Shown in pieces: positions 33,589 to 42,217 of a stretch of DNA of 50,031 bases. The DNA comes from Pseudomonadota bacterium. GTDB taxonomy: Bacteria > Pseudomonadota > Gammaproteobacteria > Burkholderiales > Burkholderiaceae_D. The stretch spans positions 1 to 50,031 of the forward strand of contig JAKACN010000006.1 of NCBI GenBank assembly GCA_021821365.1, read 5' to 3'. How positions within the stretch are numbered: position 1 is the first letter of the stretch; the number at the start of each line of letters is the position of its first letter. Both the position numbers and the translations under genes were made by a program. Under the pieces are notes generated by a model. The model was not told the origin of the DNA. It did not search any database and saw only the letters and a program-made list of their open reading frames with translations.

Positions 33589-34788
33589 ATGACCTCTATC
33601 GCACTTAAGGGCGAGGGCATCCCTTCGCCGCACGTAATCGAAATGCTCACACGCCTGATTGCCTTCCCGACGGTTTCCAGGGACAGCAATCTACCGCTTA
33701 TCTACTGGGTGCGCGATTATCTGGGGTCCCTCGGGGTACCGTGCCGCCTGACCTACGACGCAACGGGCCAAAAAGCCAACCTGTTCGCAACGCTCGGCGA
33801 AGGAAGCGCACCGGGCATCATTCTCTCCGGGCACACCGACGTTGTGCCGGTGGATGGTCAGGCATGGAGCACCGATCCATTCCATGCGGCAACGAGAGAC
33901 AATGCCGTCTACGGCCGGGGCAGCGCCGACATGAAGGGGTTCATTGCTGTCGCCCTGGCGCTCGTGCCGCGATTTCTGGAGGGCAAACACGGATTCCCCA
34001 TCCATCTTGCCCTGTCCTACGACGAGGAAGTAGGTTGCCTCGGCGTGCGCGGCCTGATCAAGGATCTGCAGGAAATTGGCCTGAGGGCCGCCGGATGCAT
34101 TGTCGGTGAGCCGACAATGATGCAGCCGCTGGTCGCTCACAAAGGGGCTTATCGCTACCGCTGCAGTGTGCATGGCCGTGAAGCCCACTCCAGCTATACA
34201 CCGATGGGTGTCAACGCGATCGAATATGCGGCACGCATCATTGTCTACATCCGGCAGTTGGCCGACGAGCTGTCGTTCACGGAGCAAAGAGACATGGCAT
34301 TCGTCGTGCCATATACGACACTCCAGACCGGGACGGTTCGTGGTGGCCTGGCCGCCAATATCGTTCCCAAGCGGTGCGACTTCGAGTTCGACGTTCGGAC
34401 CATGCCCACGACGTCTCATGAATACTTGTACGGAAAGATTCAGGAGTATGCGGAGACGTTGCTGCCCGAAATGAAGGCAGTGGATCCCGAGGCATCGATC
34501 GCCTTTGAATGCCTTGCGGAGACGCCTGGTTTGTCCATGACCGAAGATGAGGATATCGTCCGACTGGTAAAAATGCTGACTGGGGCGAAAAGCGCAAGCG
34601 CCGCGTCCTATGCGACGGAAGCCGGACTTTTCCATGAAGCCGGGATCCCGACTGTCATTTGTGGCCCAGGCGACATCGAGCAGGCGCACCGGCCGGACGA
34701 ATTCGTCGCGCTGGAACAGTTGGCGAGGTGCGAGGCCTTTTTGAGCGCCCTGATCGGGGGAGGAAAATCTGCAGGCCTTCGTGATTGA
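33589..34788 (+). CDS. M20-family deacylase, ArgE/acetylornithine deacetylase-like, 399 aa
   Basis: Zinc-dependent amidohydrolase that removes an acyl group from an N-acyl amino acid or cuts a dipeptide. Metal and catalytic motifs: SGHTDVVPVDG (about residues 80-90), the GRGSADMKG block and the catalytic YDEEVGCLG (about residue 145), plus a dimerisation domain (EAHSSYTPMGVNAIEYA). It follows the importer genes by 15 bases and runs into glutaminase with an overlap, so it likely acts on the imported solute. ArgE similarity does not by itself show a role in arginine synthesis; the setting argues for catabolism. Confidence 0.92.
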   Translation: MTSIALKGEGIPSPHVIEMLTRLIAFPTVSRDSNLPLIYWVRDYLGSLGVPCRLTYDATGQKANLFATLGEGSAPGIILSGHTDVVPVDGQAWSTDPFHAATRDNAVYGRGSADMKGFIAVALALVPRFLEGKHGFPIHLALSYDEEVGCLGVRGLIKDLQEIGLRAAGCIVGEPTMMQPLVAHKGAYRYRCSVHGREAHSSYTPMGVNAIEYAARIIVYIRQLADELSFTEQRDMAFVVPYTTLQTGTVRGGLAANIVPKRCDFEFDVRTMPTTSHEYLYGKIQEYAETLLPEMKAVDPEASIAFECLAETPGLSMTEDEDIVRLVKMLTGAKSASAASYATEAGLFHEAGIPTVICGPGDIEQAHRPDEFVALEQLARCEAFLSALIGGGKSAGLRD

Positions 34789-35729
34789 GCGTGCAGCTGG
34801 AAAAAGCAGAAATCGTGAACTTCGAACGTATCCTGAAACAAATTGCCGCAGACGTTGAGCCGGAAATCGGCAAGGGTGACGTGGCCAGTTATATTCCACC
34901 GCTTGCAACGGTCGATCCAAACCAGTTCGGCATCGCGCTCCATACGGTCGACGGCAAACTTTATACAGCTGGCGCTGCGCATAATCGGTTCTCAATCCAG
35001 AGTATTTCCAAAGTCTTTGCCCTCGCTCTGGCATTCAACCTCCTCGATGACGAAATTTGGTCGAGACTTAGTCGGGAGCCATCGGGGACTCCGTTCAATT
35101 CCCTGATACAGCTTGAAGTCGAACACGGTAAGCCCCGGAACCCATTCATCAATTCCGGTGCTCTCGTGGTCGTGGACATTCTCGCAAGCCATTTTGCGCA
35201 TCCGGAAATGGCGGTCATGCAATTCATACGCCGTCTTACGAGCGAAGAATCGATAGACATCGACCTGCGGCTTGCGCGTGCGGAACAGGAAGTGTGCCAC
35301 CGCAATATCGCGATGGCGCATTTCATGAAGAGTTTCGGCAATCTGCGAAACCCCGTAGACGATGTGATCCGAAGCTACTGCCATCAATGCTCCATTCTGA
35401 TGTCATGTGCAGAACTGGCAATGGCCGGAGCGTTCCTTGCGAATACGGGTGCATGCGCGTCAACAGGGTCACGCATTGTGTCGGCAAGCCAGGCAAGGCG
35501 CATCAATGCGCTGATGGCGATGTGCGGTACGTACGATGCTGCCGGCGATTTCGCCTACCGCGTCGGCTTGCCTGCAAAGAGTGGCGTGGGTGGTGGAATC
35601 ATGGCGGTTGTCCCCGGCCGTGCCACGGTTTGTGTCTGGTCGCCCGCGCTTGATGCTGCGGGGAACTCGCACGCTGGAGGCCTGGCACTTGAAAGACTGG
35701 CCGATATCACAGGATGGTCCATTTTCTGA
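34785..35729 (+). CDS. glsA: Glutaminase, 314 aa
   Basis: Serine-dependent glutaminase of the beta-lactamase-like fold, converting glutamine to glutamate and ammonia. The SxxK catalytic pair is in FSIQSISKVFALAL, with NPFINSGALV, later QCSILMSCAELAMAGAFLANTG, and GLPAKSGVGGGIMAVVPG near the end. Start is uncertain: TTG at 34785 overlaps the deacylase stop, and a GTG at 34791 is also possible. Translational coupling to the deacylase suggests both act in the same pathway. Confidence 0.94.
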   Translation: MSVQLEKAEIVNFERILKQIAADVEPEIGKGDVASYIPPLATVDPNQFGIALHTVDGKLYTAGAAHNRFSIQSISKVFALALAFNLLDDEIWSRLSREPSGTPFNSLIQLEVEHGKPRNPFINSGALVVVDILASHFAHPEMAVMQFIRRLTSEESIDIDLRLARAEQEVCHRNIAMAHFMKSFGNLRNPVDDVIRSYCHQCSILMSCAELAMAGAFLANTGACASTGSRIVSASQARRINALMAMCGTYDAAGDFAYRVGLPAKSGVGGGIMAVVPGRATVCVWSPALDAAGNSHAGGLALERLADITGWSIF

Positions 35730-35816
35730 ATTGACTTCGCATCGGCGAATCTGATATCCGGCCAATCGCCGAAACGGTATTGCAGAAGATAGCAGCTTCC
35801 GCAGGAGGAGAGCGCG

Positions 35817-36629
35817 ATGATTCGTGTATTACTTCGACCGGCGCTATGCGCCTTGCTTTCCTTGCCGCCGCTTGCGAGCGCAGAGACTTATTCCTGCATC
35901 GCCTATCCCTATCCGCCACTCGTGCAGGCTGACAGCCCGCCGTTGCGCGGGCTCGTCGTCGAGGTGGTGGAGAAGGTCTTCCTGCAGATGGGACACGTCC
36001 TGAAGGTCGAAATGCTTCCGCCTGGACGCGCAGCATCAACCATGAAGGCGGGAGAGGCGGACTGCATTTTCACCGTTCGGTCGGATGAAGAGCATGAGAA
36101 GTCTCTTGACTTCGCGCGTCAGTCCATTGTCCCGCAGGTCTTCTATTTTTTTGCGAGACGAGATGCCATCGCGACATTCAACGGCGACCTTGCATCTGTT
36201 CGCGATTTCCGAATAGGCACCGCGCACGATTTTTACTATGGTCCTCGATTCGAATCGATACGTTCAAGCTTGGCAATTGACGAAGCGCCCACGATGGAAC
36301 AAAGCTTGAAAAAGCTGGCTGCCGGTCGTGTCGACCTTGTTCCCGGTAACGCCGACACCGTCGCATCACTGCTCGCATCGCCCGCATTGCGCAAATATGC
36401 AACGAGGATCGTGATGCTTCCCACGCCGATTGAGTCGGCGCCGACCTATATCGCATTTTCGAAGTCCCGGAACCTGGCGAAGCTCAGGGATGAATTCGAC
36501 GTCGTACTGAAGACGTTTTTGGCCTCGCATGAATATAACCTGCTGCTTGCCAAATACGGAATGATTCGTTTGCCGCAACCGGCGCTGATCGCCAACGAGG
36601 CCAGCGAGTGCCGGAGATGTGCGGAATGA
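35817..36629 (+). CDS. Family 3 periplasmic amino-acid-binding-like protein, 270 aa
   Basis: AGGAGGAG precedes the ATG. A signal peptide (MIRVLLRPALCALLSLPPLASA) leads into a type 2 periplasmic binding fold typical of family 3: YPPLVQ, GLVVEVVEKVF, the helix-strand pattern ending MKAGEADCIFTVRSDEEHEKSLDFA, and a second lobe ending NLLLAKYG. No permease or ATPase accompanies it. It ends the uptake locus and may be an independent scavenger. Confidence 0.88.
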   Translation: MIRVLLRPALCALLSLPPLASAETYSCIAYPYPPLVQADSPPLRGLVVEVVEKVFLQMGHVLKVEMLPPGRAASTMKAGEADCIFTVRSDEEHEKSLDFARQSIVPQVFYFFARRDAIATFNGDLASVRDFRIGTAHDFYYGPRFESIRSSLAIDEAPTMEQSLKKLAAGRVDLVPGNADTVASLLASPALRKYATRIVMLPTPIESAPTYIAFSKSRNLAKLRDEFDVVLKTFLASHEYNLLLAKYGMIRLPQPALIANEASECRRCAE

Positions 36630-36990
36630 CCCGGTTACTGTTGCCGTTGATTCCTCAAGCTGACATGCCCTGTCTCGTTGCGCAGCCGTAGTGCTTGAGT
36701 CGTAGTGCCGCAATCATGATTGTGGCGGGTACGACATTGCACCAAGTTATCTGAATTCGGTATCGCTCAGATAAAGAATCGATATTTGTCGGCATGACCT
36801 TCGAGAGTTAACCTAGAGCACATTGCTGAATAGATGTTTTCGAGTGCGAAGCAAAAGCGGTAAGCAGGGATGGAAGTGAATTCGCAAAAATGCCGCTGCG
36901 AGAAACACTGGCGTTGCGGACCTCAGCCGATAGACCAAATGCAATCGACGGGGCAGTCATTTTTGAAGCGGGCCAGGAAAGCGGGATGCG
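36630..36990. other. Gap without a recognised gene
   Basis: I see no gene, RNA or clear terminator here. The last bases hold GGAAAGCGGGATGCG, which serves the next gene. Confidence 0.6.
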
Positions 36991-37389
36991 ATGAAAGGGA
37001 GCTGTTTGTGCGGGGCTGTCGAATATGAGGTTGATTTGATCGACATGCCCATCGTGCATTGCCACTGTCGGACATGTCGCAAGGCACACGCGGCCGCCTT
37101 TGCAACAACGGCCGGCGTAATGAGGGAGCACTTCCGTTGGACAAAAGGTGAAGCGAATCTGACAGCTTTCGAATCTTCGCCGGGGAAGTTTCGAAGGTTT
37201 TGCCGGACCTGTGGATCGCAGCTGATCGCCGACCGCTCCACGCAAGCACACGTTGTGCTTCGGGTGGCAACACTCGACGACGATCCAGGTCTTGTCGCGA
37301 GTGCACGGATCTGGTGTTCCCACGATGTGCGGTGGCTCTCGGCGGCGGAGGATATGCCGACGTTCGCGGAATGGCAGTCAGGCAGATAG
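36991..37389 (+). CDS. GFA/CENP-V-fold zinc protein, 132 aa
   Basis: Small zinc-binding protein of the glutathione-dependent formaldehyde-activating (GFA) family. Zinc ligands are visible at CLCG (5, 7), HCHCRTC (24, 26, 29) and FCRTCGSQL (about 72, 75). Most members have no proven reaction, and the glutathione-formaldehyde activity should not be assumed. It stands alone between the uptake locus and the porin gene. Confidence 0.92.
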   Translation: MKGSCLCGAVEYEVDLIDMPIVHCHCRTCRKAHAAAFATTAGVMREHFRWTKGEANLTAFESSPGKFRRFCRTCGSQLIADRSTQAHVVLRVATLDDDPGLVASARIWCSHDVRWLSAAEDMPTFAEWQSGR

Positions 37390-37630
37390 GAAAGAGGTGC
37401 TGTGCGTTTTAAGTGAAGCGGGTTGGATCGTAATAACCAGAACAGAGAGCTGCAGCTGGCCGTGATCTGATGAGCCGCCTGCCGCCCGGACAAAGGAGGC
37501 TGGATCGGACAAGAGTCAATTCGAACGGATTTGCAAATAAAACGAAATTTTCTCGGTCTCGTGTTTGTCGCGCATACCGCGTCGCATGCGAGCTAGGGAA
37601 ACTATTATCTTCACATTCTTGGGAGGTTGT

Positions 37631-38617
37631 ATGAAGAGAATCACGTTGGTGGCTGCATTGCTCGCAGTGTTTGGCGGTACGGCATACGCACAGTCCAATG
37701 TCGTTATCTACGGCATTGTCGATGCTAACATAAATTATGAGGACAACGGTGGTCCGGCCGGATCGGTTGTGCGCCTTGATAGTGGCGGGCAGTCGGGCAG
37801 CCGTCTCGGCTTCCGCGGCACGGAAGATCTGGGTGGTGGCCTCTCCGCGTCGTTCCTTCTGGAGAACGGCTTTAACGTCGATACCGGCACGATGGCACAG
37901 GGCGGCCTGCTGTTTGGTCGCCAGGCATGGGTTGGCCTGAACGGCGGATTCGGCTCCGTCAAGATGGGCCGCCAGAATAATGCCATCTTCAATACGTTGA
38001 TTGCGCTGGATCCGTTCGGCGTCGCCCTTGCCGGCGATTCGTCCCGCCTGTTCACTCCCTACGGGTATCGCCAGAACAACACGTTGACCTACACCACGCC
38101 GAATCTCGGTCCGGTGTCTGCGCAAGTTCTGTACGGCTTTGGCGAAACCGCAGGCAACACATCTGCCAATCGTCAGATTGGCCTTACGGCTACCTACGCT
38201 AGCGGGCCGGTCTTGCTCACGCTGGCCCACCACAAAGCCGAGAACGCGACGGGTACCGACGATGCGAAAACCACGATCGTGGGTGGCACCTATGATTTCG
38301 CTGTCGCCAAGGCACACCTGGCATACGCTGTGAATAAAGGCGTGGGCGCACTCGATACCCGAGACGCAATGGTCGGCGTGACCGTTCCGTTTGGCAAGAC
38401 GACCCTGCTGGCAAGCTACATCCGCAAGGATGACAGGGCAGTGGCAAATTCGGATGCCAACCAGATCGCTGTCGGTGTGTCGTACGAGCTCTCCAAGCGT
38501 ACGAACTTCTATAGTTCGTATTCCCGTCTGTCGAACGACAGCCTGGCATCCTATTCTGCCGGTGCGAAGGGTGCGACGGACAAGCTGTTTAATGTGGGTA
38601 TCCGCCACAAGTTCTGA
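37631..38617 (+). CDS. Outer-membrane porin of the Gram-negative type, 328 aa
   Basis: Trimeric beta-barrel channel for small solutes. Signal peptide MKRITLVAALLAVFGGTAYA, then SNVVIYGIVDANINY, the family blocks SRLGFRGTEDLGGGLSASFLLENGF and LFGRQAWVGL..GFGSVKMGRQ, and the C-terminal phenylalanine (GIRHKF) needed for outer-membrane insertion. GGGAGG precedes the ATG at 37631. A perfect terminator follows. It may feed the periplasm for the importers upstream. Confidence 0.95.
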   Translation: MKRITLVAALLAVFGGTAYAQSNVVIYGIVDANINYEDNGGPAGSVVRLDSGGQSGSRLGFRGTEDLGGGLSASFLLENGFNVDTGTMAQGGLLFGRQAWVGLNGGFGSVKMGRQNNAIFNTLIALDPFGVALAGDSSRLFTPYGYRQNNTLTYTTPNLGPVSAQVLYGFGETAGNTSANRQIGLTATYASGPVLLTLAHHKAENATGTDDAKTTIVGGTYDFAVAKAHLAYAVNKGVGALDTRDAMVGVTVPFGKTTLLASYIRKDDRAVANSDANQIAVGVSYELSKRTNFYSSYSRLSNDSLASYSAGAKGATDKLFNVGIRHKF

Positions 38618-38674
38618 TTGCTGCATGTAGTTGAGTAGTTGAATTGTCTCCAACCATGGGTCACCATGGCTTTA

Positions 38675-38701
38675 GCCCCGGCTCTCCGCCGGGGCTTTTT
38701 T
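38675..38701 (+). terminator. Intrinsic terminator of the porin gene
   Basis: GCCCCGGC and GCCGGGGC form an 8-bp stem with loop TCTCC, followed by TTTTTT. Confidence 0.93.
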
Positions 38702-39192
38702 ATTGTTCGTCACGTTTTTGTCCGCGTACGGGGATGGCTACATTGCCGGAAGCGGGATAGGTGAAACGGGGCGGCTCGCCCTGCTTTTCCTCGGCGCGCA
38801 TGCAAATGAGTCGATGTGATGGGATATGACTACGTGGATCGTACGCAAGAAAGACTTGCGACCGTAGGCCACTATTGGAATTGGCCGTTTCCTTGTAGTT
38901 CTCGCGCGAATCGCTGGATGGCAGGAATCGTGCGCTCGCAGGCTTGCTTACTGACGGCATGAGTTGAACAGCGCCAGGTACGGATCGGTTCGACATCCTT
39001 CACATCGGAGCTGTTCGAACGCTGAAATCGGAAGGCAGGGGGACGTAGCGATTCCGAAGGCCGGGCGCTGCTCACCGAGAGTGCGGCTGGATACCATCGA
39101 TCCGGTCTTCGAACTCGACGCTGATCTCGCTCAGCGCCGAGGGCCAGTGTATGAGTACACATTTCACGTCCGGTCGTTCACGGTGGCAACTT
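38702..39192. other. Gap without a recognised gene
   Basis: Only short overlapping ORFs without ribosome sites or family marks are present. I see no RNA gene or repeat. Confidence 0.5.
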
Positions 39193-39221
39193 GGAACCTG
39201 ATAATGCACATCCGCCACCTA
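39193..39221 (+). promoter_or_regulatory. Orphan hrp box
   Basis: The plus strand reads GGAACC, 16 bases, CCACCTA, an exact match. No clear full-length gene follows; the candidates are the 21-codon ORF at 39317 and the 72-residue ORF at 39644. Confidence 0.65.
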
Positions 39222-39316
39222 TTTCTCGTTACGGCAAAGAGGTGCTGAAGCGATACCATGCTTCTCGGGCGCTTCCGGTATGAACGGAAGCGTTTCCGTC
39301 GCCCAGGAGATCCCGG

Positions 39317-39382
39317 ATGCGCATTGATCGCAATTCCATTCGCCAGGTCAGGGATGCGATTTCAAAAATCGGCCTTGCCTGA
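39317..39382 (+). pseudogene. Very short ORF or effector remnant, 21 aa
   Basis: AGGAG precedes the ATG at ideal spacing, 96 bases below an exact hrp box. The frame MRIDRNSIRQVRDAISKIGLA stops after 21 residues. It could be the beginning of a decayed effector gene or a true micropeptide. A perfect 8-bp hairpin (39270-39292) lies between box and ORF. Confidence 0.3.
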
Positions 39383-39643
39383 AGTGGCCACAGCGAACGC
39401 GCAGTTTAACGGCGGCATGCTGCGGGTCGGCTGAAGAAACCGCTTGATGTTCATGCAGTCCGGCTAGTCCCGGAACGATTTGGACGAAGGCAGTGAATTC
39501 CGATGGGAGAATCGGTATCGGAATACGGCGAATGGAATCCAGGTGGTCCAGGATTTCAGAGCGCTGCTCAATGATTTTCTCTTCAGGCGCTTTGCCGGCA
39601 CTTGTGTATTTTTAACGACATGGCGTTACCGTCTCGCACATAT

Positions 39644-39862
39644 ATGAACAGCTATTCTCCCCTTTCGAAGGGCTTGGCTTGTCTTCACCAAGAGTTTCGG
39701 CGCATGATTGTCCGCGCCAAACTCAAGCGTTGTATGGCCGATCTGGCGCATATCGAAGCGACCAGGCAAAACGATCTTCACGCAGAGCGAATCCGCCTGC
39801 GGGAATTGTTGGAGCTGAAGTCAATCTTGCGCGACATGGAGTCCGACTCCCGCCGCGGATAA
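39644..39862 (+). CDS. Hypothetical small helical protein, 72 aa
   Basis: The product from MNSYSPLSKGLACL is basic and almost all helical (EFRRMIVRAKLKRCMADLAHIEATRQNDLHAERIRLRELLELKSIL). No ribosome site is evident before this ATG, nor before the alternatives at 39620 (ATG) or 39602 (TTG). It lies 423 bases below the orphan hrp box. No family recognised. Confidence 0.4.
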   Translation: MNSYSPLSKGLACLHQEFRRMIVRAKLKRCMADLAHIEATRQNDLHAERIRLRELLELKSILRDMESDSRRG

Positions 39863-40012
39863 TCCGGTATGGATGCAGCTTCCAGGCCGCTTCGGAACGC
39901 CAGGAGCGCGGTCGATGAAAGGCTTTGCTCCAGCGCCCGCGAACGCCAAGGAGCAGGTTGCGCTACGATTTTTCGACAGCTGGGGCCGATGCTCTACCAC
40001 CGTCAGGCTCTT

Positions 40013-40930
40013 TCAGGTGCCGCCGCGTTCCTCGACGATCTTCCAGTCCTTCGCTTCCTTGCGCAACACCAGCGTCTTGTGCTCTTTTGATGAGTAGCTG
40101 TCCGAGACGTAGATCTGCCGGTACCTGACTGTGGCAAGTCGATCGCTGAAGGAAACTTCCGGCGAATCGACCATGACTTCGATCCTCGCCTTGCCTTCGA
40201 TCAGTGCACGCCGCTTTTTTTCCCAAGTGGATCGGGACTCACGATCCGGAGTCCTGAAATCGATTGCGTAGTAGTTCAGGTACGCCGCCACGTCGCGGAC
40301 GCTCCACGCCTCGGCCCATGCCTTGACCACTTCCAGCACGGCATTCTTTTCGGATTGGGGTGCCGAGGCCATGCTTCGCAGGCCAATGGCCGGCGGCTTC
40401 ATATCGCTGGCTTGTGCGTCGAGACTGGCAAGCAGCGACTGGCGCTGTCTTGCATTGGCATTTTCCGGCGCGAGTTGCACCACTTTGGCATACGCCTGAT
40501 TGGCGAGTTGCACATAAAGATCGCCCAGGTTTTCGTAGGCGGTTGCATAGCCAGGGTCGGCCCGGATGGCTTTTTCCAGCGCTGCGCGCGCACTATCGTA
40601 ATTGCGCGCCGCGGCGTGGAGAACGGCGAGGTTATTGTATGGTTCGGCCAGGTCCGGAAAATCCGCCGTGAGTGCGCTGAACACCGATTTGGCGTCCGAT
40701 GAACGTCCCATGCTGGCCAAACTCACCCCCTGCAGGAACCGCATCTGAGGATCGCGCGGGTTCTTCCTTACATAGGCGGAAGCCTTTTCTAATGCGGCAT
40801 CGTAGCGCCCGGCTCCAAGGAGTGCAGTGACATCGGCAATGTCGTCGGCGCGCGCCGGCATGGAAACGAGAATGGCCGCGAAAATGGCAAGGACAGCATA
40901 CCTGCCGGGCAAAGTCCGAAGTGTAGTCAT
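40013..40930 (-). CDS. Exported TPR protein with NTF2-like C-terminal domain, 305 aa
   Basis: The ATG at 40930 follows GGGAG. Signal peptide MTTLRTLPGRYAVLAIFAAILVSMPARA, then about four TPR-like helix pairs (ALLGAGRYDAALEKA, FLQGVSLASMGRSSDA, YNNLAVLHAAARNYDSA, YENLGDLYVQLANQAYA), then an NTF2/SnoaL-like module (VLEVVKAWAEAWSVRDVAAYLNYYAIDF) of the type fused to L,D-transpeptidase-like proteins (Cds6). Probably a periplasmic scaffold; no enzyme motif. It looks like an ordinary chromosomal gene. Confidence 0.85.
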   Translation of the reverse strand: MTTLRTLPGRYAVLAIFAAILVSMPARADDIADVTALLGAGRYDAALEKASAYVRKNPRDPQMRFLQGVSLASMGRSSDAKSVFSALTADFPDLAEPYNNLAVLHAAARNYDSARAALEKAIRADPGYATAYENLGDLYVQLANQAYAKVVQLAPENANARQRQSLLASLDAQASDMKPPAIGLRSMASAPQSEKNAVLEVVKAWAEAWSVRDVAAYLNYYAIDFRTPDRESRSTWEKKRRALIEGKARIEVMVDSPEVSFSDRLATVRYRQIYVSDSYSSKEHKTLVLRKEAKDWKIVEERGGT

Positions 40931-41090
40931 GACTCCCTCATCGAAACGGATTGGGAAAGCACGCAGGGTGAGGGCGCGCAATCATGGGCACAGCCTGCCT
41001 GCGCCAAGGATGCACGCATGGAAATAGTACCTGCATTTGCGGAAATTGCACACATCCGGATGGATGGGCGAGGCCCGCTGCGTCGAACGC

Positions 41091-41588
41091 TCACTGGACG
41101 TTGCGGATTTCCCTGTGCAGGGCATCGATATTGGCCCTGTAACGTTGGACCACTTCGACGGCAGCCTTGTCCTCGATCGCCTGAGTCAGTTTCTCCTCCT
41201 CCCAGGAGAGCTCCTGTTTCAGGATGCGGCGGCGCTCCGAGTCACGTTCCCTCTGCGTTTCCGCGGAAATCCGCGGGAAATCCCGATAGGAAGCGGGGAT
41301 CAACCGGATTGCCGGTGCGGTTCTGGTTTCCAACGGTCTTGTCGCCGAGACCGTGGTCTGCAGAGGCGCCACCTCCGGTGCGACCCGCCGTGCCGGGGGA
41401 GGCGCCGGCTTTTCCCTGCGATCGTTGGACTCGGGGCGGAAGCTATATGTGGTGATCCCCGTCTCAGGGTCGACCTGATGCTGTATCCGCGCGTGGGCAA
41501 GGGCGTCGGTCAGGCCCAGGAGCGCCATGAAAATGCCCGTCATGAAACGTCGCAGGCGGGCAGAGACCGGCACTGGCCGGCACGGCAT
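41091..41588 (-). CDS. Small exported protein with coiled-coil tail, 165 aa
   Basis: The in-frame ATG at 41588 gives a good signal peptide (MPCRPVPVSARLRRFMTGIFMALLGLTDALAHA); longer upstream starts would spoil it. After cleavage a DUF4124-like opening (IQHQVDPETGITTYSFRP) is seen, then a Pro/Arg linker and a C-terminal coiled coil (ETQRERDSERRRILKQELSWEEEKLTQAIEDKAAVEVVQRYRANIDALHREI). The DUF4124 link is weak. No ribosome site stands out. Confidence 0.65.
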   Translation of the reverse strand: MPCRPVPVSARLRRFMTGIFMALLGLTDALAHARIQHQVDPETGITTYSFRPESNDRREKPAPPPARRVAPEVAPLQTTVSATRPLETRTAPAIRLIPASYRDFPRISAETQRERDSERRRILKQELSWEEEKLTQAIEDKAAVEVVQRYRANIDALHREIRNVQ

Positions 41589-41704
41589 ACTGCCGCTTCG
41601 CGGATGCGGCGGAATTGATCCTTCGGTATTCAAGCGAAATCCTTGTTGGTACGGTGAGATGTATGTCTTTTTTGCGATCGGCGCCGTTCGTGCCGCCATG
41701 ACCA

Positions 41705-41728
41705 CCGCCTCTCTTGTCGTAGAGGCGG
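41705..41728 (-). terminator. Hairpin after the HrpL cassette
   Basis: CCGCCTCT and AGAGGCGG form an 8-bp perfect stem with an 8-base loop, downstream of the 79-residue gene. No T-run follows on the minus strand; the rest of 41589-41879 holds nothing clear. Confidence 0.4.
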
Positions 41729-41879
41729 CAGCGTCGACGCGTCGCATTGCCTGGTCCGCGGCCGGAAAGGCTTGTCCATCAGCCTCGGACGCGTTCGCCC
41801 GGCAGGAGCGGAACGGCATGCGAGCGGTGCGCCGCCGGAAAGAAGTGACGAGCCGACGAGCGGCCGCAGCCGTCGTGTC

Positions 41880-42119
41880 TTACGTTTCAGGCCCGGGTGG
41901 TGAAGGCAGGCGCCTGGGATCCAGGCCGATGGCGAGCGCTACGTCGCGTTTCATTTCAAGTAATTTTTCCGCCTTGGCCAGCCTGACCAATGCCCGGAGC
42001 GCCTCTCGGAATACGTGCCGGTGCAATGCGTTCGCGCCCGCGGTATTTGCGTCCGTCAATGCCTGGACCATGTCCTCGGCCGTGATTTTCAGGTTCGGTC
42101 CATTGAGTCGATTTTCCAT
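41880..42119 (-). CDS. Small helical protein, 79 aa, third gene of an HrpL cassette
   Basis: GGAGAG precedes the ATG at good spacing. The product (MENRLNGPNLKITAEDMVQALTDANTAG...PPGPET) is mostly helix with a Pro-rich tail. It starts 99 bases after the stop of the LRR-like candidate effector and probably shares its promoter. No known family; a chaperone or accessory role is possible. Confidence 0.6.
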   Translation of the reverse strand: MENRLNGPNLKITAEDMVQALTDANTAGANALHRHVFREALRALVRLAKAEKLLEMKRDVALAIGLDPRRLPSPPGPET

Positions 42120-42217
42120 TTCACTCTCCGCTCATCGAAATTCTTCTGCTGATGAGTGGCCGTTTGCGGACGGAAAGTTCTGCTCACAGGAGGAGATGCA
42201 TGACGGGTGCTCGGTGG

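Noticed and set aside
36808-37493. Minus-strand ORFs over the GFA gene
   Set aside because: Shadows of the plus-strand GFA protein, whose cysteine motifs are intact.
38872-39248. Overlapping ORFs on both strands
   Set aside because: No ribosome sites, no family marks, and an hrp box runs through the end of the plus ORF.
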